The notes: generated by a model from the letters alone, not told the origin. A DNA stretch of 64,000 nt from Beijerinckiaceae bacterium (GCA_024304885.1 JALJOM010000004.1:86735-150734), one strand, 5' to 3'. Shown: positions 9,115 to 17,765, numbered from the stretch's first letter. Numbers and translations are program-made.

Positions 9115-9993
9115 TCACAGGTCAGCCGCGACGAGAGCGACACCTTCGCGTGCCATCCACGCGCCGGCTGTCTCGATGCGCTGGGCGCGTCCCGCGCCCG
9201 GCCAGTCGGGATCGTCGAACCACGCTTCCGGGACGAGCAGCCCCGCCACTGCCTTGCCGAGGCCCGCGGCCTCCGAGGGTTGCCGCGGCTCGAAGCCCGC
9301 CCGCCGCATCGCCGCCTGAACGAGGCGCGCGGCGGCGATCATGCCGCGCAGGGTCATGCCAGGAAGCGACGGATCGCGAATCAGCAGGGCGACCGCGACG
9401 GGAAAATCCCACAGGCTGTGGGCCGTGCCCCCCAACGGAGGCGAAAACGCGATCCGCAATTCTCCCGCCGCGCTGGTGCCGGGCTTCTCGATCAGCTCGG
9501 CTACCGAGGGCAGCCCCGCTTCATCGAGCCAGCGGTCGACGAGTTCGGGAGCGACGGCGGCCGGCGTGCTGGCGAGCGCAGCGATACGTGATGCGACCTC
9601 GGCTCGTCTCGCGGACTCCAATGCGGCGCCGGTCGGCAGCGTGCCGCCGTGCGCCGCGGCGACGGCGTCATCGAGCCCGTCGAGCGAGACTCGACCTCCG
9701 GAAACCTCGGCGATCCGTGCCTTGGGGAAGCTTGCGGCAATGCGCACGCTCCCGCGCCAAAGCGCATCGATCTGCGAGTGCGCCGATCGAGACACGGACT
9801 TGTCATCGTCCTTGCTCGGGTCCAGGCCGCCGAGCGAAAACGTAGAGAACCGCGGTGTCGCGGTACCCTGCAGAGCGGCGTCCTCTATGCCATAGGCGGC
9901 TCGGACGACGCTCCTGAGGGCCAGCTGACCGAGTACGCCGACCCGTGTCGCCTCGCTGGCGAGTGCGACCAATGCCCGGTCTCCGAAATCCAT
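9115..9993 (-). CDS. Hypothetical first gene of the contractile operon (292 aa)
   Basis: The start MDFGDRALVALASEATRVG at 9993 has a GGGAGAAAG ribosome site, better than the upstream in-frame ATG. The protein is Ala-rich and largely helical, with no signal peptide. Recognisable stretches include DRWLDEAGLPSVAELIEKPG (about residues 148-167) and GMIAAARLVQAAMRRAGFEPRQ. It is 55 bp upstream of the sheath gene. No family is recognised. A role as a chaperone, tail terminator or regulator is possible from position only. Confidence 0.5.
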   Translation of the reverse strand: MDFGDRALVALASEATRVGVLGQLALRSVVRAAYGIEDAALQGTATPRFSTFSLGGLDPSKDDDKSVSRSAHSQIDALWRGSVRIAASFPKARIAEVSGGRVSLDGLDDAVAAAHGGTLPTGAALESARRAEVASRIAALASTPAAVAPELVDRWLDEAGLPSVAELIEKPGTSAAGELRIAFSPPLGGTAHSLWDFPVAVALLIRDPSLPGMTLRGMIAAARLVQAAMRRAGFEPRQPSEAAGLGKAVAGLLVPEAWFDDPDWPGAGRAQRIETAGAWMAREGVALVAADL

Positions 9994-10767
9994 CGTCCTG
10001 GGCTTTCTCCCTTGCGGAAGCCGAGGCTGATACCGCGTCGCGTGGGTCGCATTGACATACATCAATCTTCAGACGCGCGAGCCGAACGAACGTGCTCGGG
10101 TGGGCTCCATAACGGCGAGCGGCATGATCCCGGTCCGGCTTTGGTCGGATACTGCCGCGGGCCGCTTAGCCGTCGTCGTTCTCCTGGCGCGCAGCCCCAT
10201 CGGCAACGAGAGCATGCCGAATTGTGGGGGTCGTCACGCGGCGACTGACGCGAAGCGATTGTCGTTATCGGCCCGGAAGGCCGGATATCTGGTCCTACAA
10301 GCTCGACCAAGCCGCTTGATATGATTCGAGTCTCGGAAACGATGTACTAGGGACTTCACGCACAAAAAGACGGCGCCTATGCAGTCCCGGAGCGACACGC
10401 CCGGGATTGCTCTCGCCATCCCTGGTTGGCATTTCGCCTGATTGTCGCCCCTCGGCGCAGCCACGATCGCACGGCCGGATCTACCCACTGGATCAGCAGG
10501 TGACAACAGGACCGACGAGTCGTACGACCTGACCCGATCGATCGAGGCAATGACGCACGGGCGTGGGAGCCGGCACGGAAGGAAGCCCCCGAGCGCTTAT
10601 CACACACGGGGGTTCTGTCCGACCCGGCGCGACCACACGATCCGGCATCACGGAAGCGGGAGGCAAATCGACAGAAATTCGAGCAGGAGGCGCGAGCTTT
10701 TGCTTTCTGCCCGTCGAAGGGATCGTATGCTGAAGTGAGGAGTCGAATCGCGATTGGAGCAGCGACG
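9994..10767 (+). other. Intergenic stretch upstream of the contractile operon
   Basis: About 770 bp without a convincing gene. It should hold the promoter of the leftward contractile operon near 9994-10060. The several open frames crossing it are Arg/Ser-rich with no family resemblance. No tRNA, attachment site or clear terminator was seen. Confidence 0.4.
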
Positions 10768-11300
10768 ATGGTAAGACGCGGCGAAGCGCCCGCGCGCAAG
10801 ACCGATGCGCGCGGCCCAGATCCCCGCGAAAGCGACAGGGCGAGCCTCGCGCGGCGAATCTCCGACGCGAGCATCGACGCCGTCACGAGCCTTCCGGCTG
10901 CCAAGGTCGCGGAGATCACGCAGCAATGGTGCGCCAAGGCGGCTCTCGACCCGGACGCTCCCGTCGACTCCGCGCGGATCCTCGAGGCGATGGCTCTCGC
11001 GAGCTTCCTCGCACTCTTTACGCCAGGTCCGCCCCACCCACGAGCTGGTGCCCATGGATGCGAGCAGCGCACGTATCGTCTCGAAATCGATGTACGTGGC
11101 AAGAGCCGTGTCGGTGGATAAGATACCGGCGCCCACGCCATTGGAGTCGAGCTGGAAGGTCAGCACTACATGATGCTGGCCGGCGATCTCGTCTATACCG
11201 CAGTGGCGCGGGGGAAGCGGCTCGTCGGCTTGTGCCGGGCGATAGCGATCGCGGCGAGGAGCGGGGCAGGGCGCCAGCGCTGGACTAAGCTCCGAGAATG
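10768..11300 (+). pseudogene. Uncertain coding remnant, possibly a frame-broken gene
   Basis: From ATG 10768, behind a weak GGAGCA site, a plus-strand frame with strong G/C preference at third positions reads MVRRGEAPARKTDARG... ARILEAMALASFLALF. After about 11017 this preference fades in that frame, is seen instead in another plus frame (to about 11110), and returns to the first frame after the TAA at 11119 (DTGAHAIGVELEGQHYMML). That suggests a gene broken by two compensating frameshifts. However, an uninterrupted minus-strand frame over about 10960-11199 (VVLTFQLDSNGVGAGILSTD) is equally G/C-biased. I cannot decide which strand is real, and no family is recognised. Confidence 0.3.
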
Positions 11301-11411
11301 GCTGACGCCGCAATTCATGGAAGCCGCGGGCTCTCGAGCCGCTGGCGTTTTCGCCTGCGATGGGGCACTTGTCGCTCACGCGAAAGCCTGTTTCGCGCGG
11401 GGAGAATCTTT

Positions 11412-11816
11412 ATGGCAAAGGCAAAAAAGGGTATCACGTCCGCGACGACGAAGACGAGCAAGCAAGACGCGGCGCCTATCCGCCCGGTCAAGGAAACTCT
11501 GACCAAGGCGGCGTTGATCAATCTGCTGGCCGAGCAGAACGAGCTCCCCCGCAAGACCGCTGCAGCGGTCTATGCCACATTGGAAAGTGTGCTTCTGGGG
11601 TCGGTCCATCCGCGCGGTGTCGGTGAGTTCACCTTGCCTGGACTCCTCAAGGTGACGCTCAGCAAGGTGCCGGCTCGAAGGGCCGGGACTCTCGTTCGCA
11701 ATCCCGCTACCGGCGAGATGATCAAAGGTGCGGCGAAACCCGCGAGCATGCGCGTAAAGATCCGGGCTCTATCAAAATTGAAAGCGGCGGCATCGCCTTC
11801 AGCCTCATCGAAGTGA
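11412..11816 (+). CDS. HU/IHF-family DNA-binding protein
   Basis: The start MAKAKKGITSATTKTSKQD at 11412 follows a GGGGAGAA site. The 134-aa product has a Lys-rich leader, a helical HU body (ETLTKAALINLLAEQNELPRKTAAAVYATLESVLL, residues about 29-63), the strand GVGEFTLPGLLKVTLSKVPARRAG, and the HU DNA-arm signature RNPATGEMIKGAAKPASMRVKI, closest to G-R-N-P-x-T-G-E. A Ser/Ala-rich tail follows. The extended N-terminus and the P-to-M change near the arm tip set it apart from housekeeping HU. Such divergent HU proteins are common on accessory elements; a chromosomal nucleoid role is equally possible. Confidence 0.8.
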   Translation: MAKAKKGITSATTKTSKQDAAPIRPVKETLTKAALINLLAEQNELPRKTAAAVYATLESVLLGSVHPRGVGEFTLPGLLKVTLSKVPARRAGTLVRNPATGEMIKGAAKPASMRVKIRALSKLKAAASPSASSK

Positions 11817-11942
11817 AGGCGCGCGTCACCCTCGATCGGTCTGGAGCTTTACCGAACAGCATGCACCCGCCCTGGGATGATCTTCCAAGTTCGATCGAGC
11901 GGATTTTAGAGCGATCGGCCCATGGCGGCAGACAGGACTCTC

Positions 11943-12002
11943 GATGCCGGTCCAGCCGCGCTGATGCCAGTCCAGCCGCGCTGATGCCAGTCCAGCCGCG
12001 CC
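11943..12002 (+). repeat. Three tandem copies of a 20-bp unit
   Basis: The unit GATGCCAGTCCAGCCGCGCT (first copy has one G/A difference, last ends CC) is repeated three times back to back. Each copy carries an ATG (11944, 11964, 11984). Because 20 is not a multiple of three, the three ATGs fall in three different frames, and only the third is in frame with the HNH endonuclease gene. Confidence 0.9.
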
Positions 12003-12412
12003 ATAGATGGCTTTATCCGATCGACTGGCCGCAGCTGTCGGCACTGATCCGGTTCGAGCGAGCGAAGGGCCGCTGCGAGATATGCGGCCGGCCGCATGGC
12101 CGCGATGTCCGGCACTTGGGCGACGGTCGTTGGTGGGACGAGGAGAACCGGACCTGGCGCAACGGGCGTGGGCGCGCTTTGTCCCGCCTCGCTCTGCCCG
12201 CCGACGACGCGGCCGTCCGGATCACCTAGGTGGTTCTGGCGGCCGCTCACCTCGATCATGATCCCGCCATCAACCGGCCACGAAATTTGAAGGCCCTTTG
12301 TCAGCGCTGCCATATGCCGTACGACTGTGAAGAGCATCGCCGAAGGCGTTGGATCACGCTGCGATTGCGCAAGGCTTTCGGAGATCTGTTTCTCGGTCCC
12401 TATCGCGTTTAG
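11984..12412 (+). pseudogene. HNH endonuclease interrupted by an amber codon
   Basis: From the ATG at 11984 the frame reads MPVQPRHRWLYPIDWPQLS, typical of small Rhizobiales HNH proteins, then FERAKGRCEICGRPHG (first zinc Cys pair). The frame is cut by TAG at 12227-12229 and continues in the same frame as VVLAAAHLDHDP (the H-N-H core), NLKALCQRCHMPYD (second Cys pair) and ends at 12412. Homologues read straight through this point, usually with a basic residue before the VVL strand. No frameshift is needed, only one stop. Either the gene is freshly inactivated, the stop is suppressed, or it is a sequencing error. Confidence 0.78.
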
Positions 12413-12630
12413 CCTCGCAAAGGAAAACCTCGGCGTTCCGAGTGTCAGAAAGGAATGCATCTCGGCCGAGATCGAGCGACCGACATCCCGAATCGGGGTC
12501 TTGGCCGAGAGTGGAATATCGCTACGATCCATGGGGTAAGAGCGCACCATAGCACTACAATCGATTTTGAAAATCGGCGGTGCGGAAAATCGAGCACGGC
12601 AGTACCATGTAGGTGATATTTGCCGTTCAC

Positions 12631-13770
12631 CTAGAGCTGCAGTCGCAGCTGGCCGTCCTGTTCCGGGGCTCCCTCATCGAAGGACGAGAGGGACACGCCG
12701 AGCAAGCGGATGCCTTTGCGGGTCGGGAAGAGCTGGCCGAGCAGAGTACCACAGATAGTTCCGATCTCGCTCGCGCTCCCCGGCGGCACTGCTACCGTCC
12801 GGCTGCGGGTGATCTGCTGGAAATCGGCATATTTCACTTTGACTGTCACGGTCCGACCGTGCAGGCGTTTCGCCTCGCAGTGTCGCCAGACCTTGGCCAC
12901 GAGGGGCTCGAGTTCCCAGAGCGCTGCGTCGAGATCGAAAATGTCGACCGCGAAAGTGTTCTCGGCACCCACGCACTTGCGCGGCCGGGCGGGCTCGACC
13001 GGGCGCTCGTCGATGCCTCGCGCGATCCGGTAGTACCAGAGCCCCGACTTTCCGAAATGCTGCTGCAGGAAGGACAGGGGCTTCGCCTGGAGATCGGCGC
13101 CGGTCTCGATGCCGAGACGCTGCATCTTCGCCGCCGTCGCGGGGCCGACGCCATGGAATTTCTTTACAGGCAGAGCCGCGACGAAGTCCGGTCCCATGCG
13201 CGGCGTGATCACGAACTGGCCGTTCGGCTTGTTCTGATCGGACGCCATCTTGGCGAGGAACTTGTTGTAGGAGATGCCGGCCGAAGCGGTGAGCCCGGTC
13301 ACGACCCTGATCTTCTCCCTGATCAGCTCCGCGATCGTCGTGGCGAGGGGAATGTCCTGGCGGTTCTCCGTCACGTCGAGATAGGCCTCGTCGAGCGAGA
13401 GCGGCTCGACGAGGTCGGTATGCTCGGTGAAAATCTCCCGGATCCGTGCCGAGACCGCCCGGTACACATCGAAGCGCGGCGCCACGAAGATCAGCTCGGG
13501 ACATTTTCGCTTCGCCGTGACCGACGGCATTGCGGACCTGACGCCGAAGGCGCGAGCCTCGTAGCTCGCCGCGGCGACGACACCACGGGCCGCTGGTCCC
13601 CCGACGGCGACCGGCTTGCCGCGCAGCTCCGGATTGTCGCGCTGCTCGACAGAGGCGTAGAACGCGTCCATGTCGATGTGGACTATGCGGCGTGGTGAAG
13701 CCGCGGGATGCGGTAGCCCCCCTTTACATTCCTGCCCCTGAAGTTCGGCCTGCAACGCCCGCATCGTCAT
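12631..13770 (-). CDS. dinB: DNA polymerase IV (Y-family translesion polymerase)
   Basis: The 379-aa protein has the Y-family catalytic motifs IVHIDMDAFYASVEQR (Asp ligands, residues about 29-44) and EPLSLDEAYLDVT (about 122-134). It also has SAGISYNKFLAKMASDQNKP, the helix-hairpin-helix GVGPATAAKMQRLGI and a little-finger domain ending at FDEGAPEQDGQLRLQL. It lacks the usual C-terminal beta-clamp extension beyond QLRLQL, although QLRLQL itself may serve as the clamp-binding peptide. It is third in the helicase-SRAP-dinB set, 68 bp after the SRAP gene, so it is probably co-transcribed under the LexA box at 16688. Its role is error-prone bypass of DNA lesions. Confidence 0.93.
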   Translation of the reverse strand: MTMRALQAELQGQECKGGLPHPAASPRRIVHIDMDAFYASVEQRDNPELRGKPVAVGGPAARGVVAAASYEARAFGVRSAMPSVTAKRKCPELIFVAPRFDVYRAVSARIREIFTEHTDLVEPLSLDEAYLDVTENRQDIPLATTIAELIREKIRVVTGLTASAGISYNKFLAKMASDQNKPNGQFVITPRMGPDFVAALPVKKFHGVGPATAAKMQRLGIETGADLQAKPLSFLQQHFGKSGLWYYRIARGIDERPVEPARPRKCVGAENTFAVDIFDLDAALWELEPLVAKVWRHCEAKRLHGRTVTVKVKYADFQQITRSRTVAVPPGSASEIGTICGTLLGQLFPTRKGIRLLGVSLSSFDEGAPEQDGQLRLQL

Positions 13771-13838
13771 TGGTTACCTCGTGGGCACTCGGATCCACGA
13801 GAGTGCAGGGGACGCATCCTCGTGACCATGGCGGTCCA

Positions 13839-14510
13839 TCACGGCAACGATTCTTCCTTCGGCTTTGCCGGCGACTCTACCACCACGAGCATGTTGCCTG
13901 GCAGGGGTCGCTGGAGGTGCTCGACCTCTTTCCACGACCCCGTGAGCCACAGATCCACCTCGTCGGGCGTCGTCAGAATCGCCGGCATGGCCTTGACGTG
14001 AATCGGCGCGACGATCTCGTTCGGCGAAGTCGTCAGGAAACCATATAGCTCGTACTCGCGCTCGCCGTCTCGCACCTTTCGCACGCCCTTCCATGGCGTC
14101 CAGAGCCCCGCGAAAAACATCAACGGCCGGTCTCGGTTCCGGGCAAACCACGCGTTCGGGACCTTTCCGCCCGTCACCTTGCTCGCGGGGTCTGGTTCGG
14201 CGAAGGACGTGAACGGCACCACGCAGCGGCTCGTCGGGCCCAGCCAGCGCCGCCAGTGCGGCGAGTCAGCATTTCGGATGTTGGTGACGCCGGGGTCGTA
14301 GTTTCCTTTGATATAGGCCGGCGGCGTCGGCATTCCCCATGTGGCGCGCACGATCTCGCGCTGTCCGTCTGCGCCGACACGCACGATCGGTGCCTGGATG
14401 TTCGGGTAGACGTCGAAGGACGGTTCGTTCCAGCCGGCCGTGTCGCGGACGGCCTTGGTGAACACCATTACCGCGTCGCGGGTGGTGGTCACGTTGTAGA
14501 GATTGCACAT
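13839..14510 (-). CDS. SOS response-associated peptidase (SRAP/HMCES family)
   Basis: The start is fixed by the invariant N-terminus M-C-N-L-Y at 14510. Cys2 is the catalytic residue that, in the HMCES/YedK family, forms a thiazolidine crosslink with abasic sites in single-stranded DNA. The 223-aa protein keeps the family blocks PTPPAYIKGNYDPGVTNIRN, SRCVVPFTSFAEPD (catalytic Glu), FFAGLWTPW, LTTSPNEIVAPIHVKAMPAIL (catalytic His) and DVDLWL-like EVDLWL. It lies 13 bp after the helicase stop, so the two genes are an operon. It protects abasic sites met during replication or translesion synthesis, consistent with dinB next door. Confidence 0.92.
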   Translation of the reverse strand: MCNLYNVTTTRDAVMVFTKAVRDTAGWNEPSFDVYPNIQAPIVRVGADGQREIVRATWGMPTPPAYIKGNYDPGVTNIRNADSPHWRRWLGPTSRCVVPFTSFAEPDPASKVTGGKVPNAWFARNRDRPLMFFAGLWTPWKGVRKVRDGEREYELYGFLTTSPNEIVAPIHVKAMPAILTTPDEVDLWLTGSWKEVEHLQRPLPGNMLVVVESPAKPKEESLP

Positions 14511-14523
14511 CTGGTCGACCTGC

Positions 14524-16641
14524 CTATCGCCACATGCCACGCATCTGCGCCCCGACATCGACGCGGACCCGGCGCTGCTGCTCAGCCCCGTCCGCCGCGG
14601 TCGCGAGCGGCCACGATCGACGCTCGAACAATTGGAGGAGCGTCGCCGGAATGAAACGGGTTCGCGACGCGTAGACGTGGCGGTCGCCGGTCGCCGGCTG
14701 GCCACGCGTGAAGAAGCGCTGGGGAACGATCAGGCCGAGACTGTCCTTCGCCCGGGTCATGGCGACGTACAGAAGCCGGCGCTCCTCCTCGATCTCGTCG
14801 GACGTGCCCGTGCCGAGATCGGAGGGAATGCAGCCGTCGACTACATTGAGCACGAAGACCGACTTCCATTCCTGTCCCTTGGCGGAATGGATGGTCGAGA
14901 GGATCAGGTAATCCTCGTCGAGCAGCGGGACGCCGGCTTGGCCGGAGGTGGCATCGGGCGGGTCGAGCGTGAGCTCCGTCAGGAAGCGCTCCCGCGACGA
15001 GTAGCCGGCAGCAATATCCTCGAGCTGGAGGAGATCGGCGCGGCGCATCTCGAAGTCCTCGTGGAGACGTTCGAGATGCGGCTCGTACCAGGTCCGGACC
15101 CGACCGATTTCGGCCGGCCATCCGGTTGCACGGGCGTGCAGGTCGCGCAACAGGGCCACGAGTTCCGGCCAGTCGGCCGCCGCACGGGGAGGGCAGGGGT
15201 GCGCTCCGAGCGCCTGCATGGGGTCCGGACTTTCCGCCATAGCGTCGAGCACGCCTCCGGCCGTCGACGGGCCGACGCCCGGCAGGAGATGCATCAGCCG
15301 GAAGCCTGCAACGCGATCGCGCGGATTTTCCGCGAAGCGAAGCGCGGCGAGCACGTCCTTCACGTGAGCGCTGTCGAGAAATCGGAGCCCGCCGAATTTC
15401 CTGTAGGGGATGCTGCGCCGTGTGAGCTCGACCTCGAGCGGACCACTGTGGTGGCTCGCCCGGAAGAGAACGGCCTGATCCATGAGCCGCATGCCCTTCT
15501 CACGGTTGTCGAGGACCTCGTCCGCGACGAAGCGAGACTGGTCCGCCTCGTCGCGCACCGTCACCAGCTGCGGCCGCTCGGCCGACTCCCGATCGGTCCA
15601 GAGGTTCTTGGTGAAGCGCTCGCGCGCGAGCTCGATCACGGCGTTGGCGGCGGCGAGGATGGGCCGGGTGGACCGATAATTCCGGTCGAGCGTGATGACC
15701 TCGGCCGCCGGCGAGAACTCTTTCGGAAAATCGAGGATGTTGCGCACGGTCGCCGCGCGAAAAGAGTAGATCGCCTGTGCGTCGTCGCCCACCACGGTCA
15801 GGCCGCGCCCTTCCGGCTTCAATCCCGTGAGGATCGTCGCTTGCAGCCGGTTGGTGTCCTGATACTCGTCCACCAGCACATGATCGAAGCGACCGCCGAT
15901 CTCGTCGGCGAGCGCCGGGTCGCTCATGGTTCGAGCCCAGTAGAGCAGGAGATCGTCGTAATCGAGAACGTTCTGGGCCTGCTTGGCTTCGACATAGGCT
16001 GCGAACAGCTCACGAAGCTGGCCTTCCCACCCGGCCGCCCAGGGATAGCTCGCCCGCAGCACGTCCTGGAGCGGCGCCTGCGCATTGACGGCCCGTGAAT
16101 AGATCGAGAGGCACGTCCCCTTCGCCGGAAACCGGCTTTCGAGCTTGGAGAAGCCGAGCTGATGCCGCACGAGATTCACGAGGTCGGCCGAGTCCTCGCG
16201 ATCGTGGATCGTGAACTGCGGGTCGAGGCCGATCTCGCCGGCATAGTCGCGCAGGATGCGCGCGCCTATGCCGTGGAACGTGCCGGTCCAGGCGAGCGCA
16301 TCGGTCAGGATCCCCGCTTTGTCGCCGAGAACCCGGGCGCAGATCCGCTCGACCCTGCGGGCCATTTCGGTGGCGGCCCGGCGCGAGAAGGTCATCAGCA
16401 GGATACGGCGCGGATCGGCGTTGTTGACGATCAGATGCGCGACGCGATGGGCGAGGGTATTCGTCTTCCCGGAGCCGGCGCCCGCGATGATCAAGAGGGG
16501 CCCGCCGATGGTCTCCTCGGCGAGGCCGACCCCGTGCTCGACCGCGGCGCGCTGCCTATCGTTCAGTTTTTCCAGATGCGCAGCGTTCATCGCGCCCGAC
16601 CCCGCCCGAGACTCGACGATCATCCCCGACGACACGGACAT
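14524..16641 (-). CDS. UvrD/Rep-type ATP-dependent DNA helicase
   Basis: A 705-aa superfamily 1A helicase with Q-motif NDRQRAAVEHG, Walker A IIAGAGSGKTNTLAHRVAHL (about residues 50-69), motif Ia TFSRRAATEMARRV, Walker B VLVDEYQDTNRLQ, motif III VVGDDAQAIYSFRAA, motif IV LDRNYRST, STIHSAKGQEWKSVFV and VAMTRAKDSLGL. Start at 16641 has an AGAGAGGAC site; a second in-frame ATG lies at 16590. It is first of the SOS-type cluster with the SRAP peptidase and dinB. It translocates 3'-5' on single strands to unwind or clear DNA in repair. It is an accessory paralogue rather than clearly the housekeeping uvrD, so no symbol is given. Confidence 0.9.
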   Translation of the reverse strand: MSVSSGMIVESRAGSGAMNAAHLEKLNDRQRAAVEHGVGLAEETIGGPLLIIAGAGSGKTNTLAHRVAHLIVNNADPRRILLMTFSRRAATEMARRVERICARVLGDKAGILTDALAWTGTFHGIGARILRDYAGEIGLDPQFTIHDREDSADLVNLVRHQLGFSKLESRFPAKGTCLSIYSRAVNAQAPLQDVLRASYPWAAGWEGQLRELFAAYVEAKQAQNVLDYDDLLLYWARTMSDPALADEIGGRFDHVLVDEYQDTNRLQATILTGLKPEGRGLTVVGDDAQAIYSFRAATVRNILDFPKEFSPAAEVITLDRNYRSTRPILAAANAVIELARERFTKNLWTDRESAERPQLVTVRDEADQSRFVADEVLDNREKGMRLMDQAVLFRASHHSGPLEVELTRRSIPYRKFGGLRFLDSAHVKDVLAALRFAENPRDRVAGFRLMHLLPGVGPSTAGGVLDAMAESPDPMQALGAHPCPPRAAADWPELVALLRDLHARATGWPAEIGRVRTWYEPHLERLHEDFEMRRADLLQLEDIAAGYSSRERFLTELTLDPPDATSGQAGVPLLDEDYLILSTIHSAKGQEWKSVFVLNVVDGCIPSDLGTGTSDEIEEERRLLYVAMTRAKDSLGLIVPQRFFTRGQPATGDRHVYASRTRFIPATLLQLFERRSWPLATAADGAEQQRRVRVDVGAQMRGMWR

Positions 16642-16687
16642 GACGTCCTCTCTTCGCCTTTCGCCGCACCAGACTCACGGCAGCTCA

Positions 16688-16702
16688 GAACAGACTAAGA
16701 AC
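16688..16702 (-). promoter_or_regulatory. LexA-type SOS box (GAAC-N7-GAAC)
   Basis: The top strand reads GAACAGACTAAGAAC, i.e. GTTC-N7-GTTC on the coding strand of the helicase gene. Two perfect tetramers with the exact 7-bp spacer form the known direct-repeat LexA operator of Alphaproteobacteria. It ends 46 bp before the helicase start and would place the helicase, SRAP peptidase and dinB genes under DNA-damage control. Confidence 0.82.
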
Positions 16703-17105
16703 ATAGCAGCGGAGGGGCCTGCCGCAAAGCCCTAGAGAGCCGCCATTTCGCTAGACCGGATCGCGCCGCCGGCCTCGTCATCGTCGAGCTTCGATAACGG
16801 ATCGAGCGTATCGAGGGAGGGGAGGCCGTGCACGGACGGAGCTGCCTTTCGATGTCGCCGAGATCGACGGCAGGCTACCAGGGCGAAGACCGGTGCTCGA
16901 ATGTCTACATGAGGTCGGGGCGGCGGTTTAACAGCCGCGCGTTCGCTGCTGGCGTAGCGCCTCGCAGACGATCGGCTAGGTGCTCGAGCCAAAAGGGGGA
17001 GGACGTCCCCCGCGTCACGAGCGCCGCACGAGGCGGGTTCCGGAAGCTGATCGCGATGCGGCTATGCGCGTTCATCAGGCTGATCGCGATGGTGAGATCC
17101 ACGCG
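16703..17105 (+). other. Intergenic stretch, no gene seen
   Basis: About 400 bp between the SOS operon start and the 3' end of the propeller gene. Open frames here are short, Arg-rich and lack a plausible start with ribosome site. It must hold the helicase promoter next to the LexA box. Confidence 0.45.
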
Positions 17106-17756
17106 TTACGTGCGACGCGTCACTCGGTTGGGCCGACGGACTGCTCTCACCTTGCCGCTGCTTCTACACCCACAAAAGAACTGATCGCCGCCATCGGATT
17201 CGACCCCTGATACCATGATACCGCGCGGCATCTCGATCCGCTCCAGCACCTCTCCCGTTCGCGGATCTATGCGCCTCAGATCGCTCTCGTCGCCGTCCCA
17301 GGTACCGTGCCACATCTCGCCATCGACCCAAGTGACACCGGTGACGAAACGGTTCGATTCGATAGTGCGAAGGATCGCTCCGGTCTCCGGGTCGATCTGG
17401 TGGATCTTCCGCTCCTGATACTGGCCCACCCAGAGCGTGCCTTCGGCCCAGGCGAGTCCCGAGTCGCCCCCGCCGCCGGGCGCGGGAATCGTGGTGAGCA
17501 CACGGCCGGTCTTCGGGTCGATCTTCTGGATGCGGTTCTCGGCGATCTGGAACAGATGCACGCCATCGAACGCGGTGCCTGCGTGCCCAGGGACGTCGAG
17601 AGAGCGCAGCTTCTTTCCGCTCTCCGGATCGAAGGCGTTCAGCCGGTTGCCGGACGCGAACCAGACATGCTTGCCGTCGAACGAGACCCCATGGACCTGC
17701 TCGGCCTCGGGGAAGGGCCCATATTCGCGGATGACCTCTGCCTTTGAAATTTTCAT
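17106..17756 (-). CDS. Beta-propeller protein (glutamine cyclotransferase/streptogramin-lyase-like fold)
   Basis: The 216-aa protein has at least four repeats of about 40-45 residues with the pattern 'h-W-h-A-S-G-N-R-L-N-A-F-D-P-E-S-G-K': FDGKHVWFASGNRLNAFDPES, FDGVHLFQIAENRIQKIDPKTG, WAEGTLWVGQYQERKIHQIDPETG and VDGEMWHGTWDGDESDLRRIDP. It ends with a Cys-Gly-Cys segment (FFCGCRSSGKVRAVRR). No signal peptide is visible, so it is probably cytoplasmic. It starts 9 bp after the stop of the HTH regulator, indicating an operon and a shared function such as sensing or modifying a small molecule. The enzymatic role is not known. Confidence 0.7.
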   Translation of the reverse strand: MKISKAEVIREYGPFPEAEQVHGVSFDGKHVWFASGNRLNAFDPESGKKLRSLDVPGHAGTAFDGVHLFQIAENRIQKIDPKTGRVLTTIPAPGGGGDSGLAWAEGTLWVGQYQERKIHQIDPETGAILRTIESNRFVTGVTWVDGEMWHGTWDGDESDLRRIDPRTGEVLERIEMPRGIMVSGVESDGGDQFFCGCRSSGKVRAVRRPNRVTRRT

Positions 17757-17765
17757 TCTTCCATC

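Noticed and set aside
1..9993. Interpretation as the T6SS sheath/tube of the locus at the right edge
   Set aside because: Sheath and tube are single phage-type proteins next to baseplate-like genes, not the TssB/TssC pair and Hcp expected for T6SS.
11943..12002. Possible CRISPR array from three short repeats
   Set aside because: Units of 20 bp are directly adjacent without spacers, so this is a tandem duplication.
17190..17215. GATTCGACC segment resembling a tRNA T-arm
   Set aside because: Lies inside the beta-propeller coding sequence (VSGVESDGG) and no acceptor or anticodon arms fit around it.
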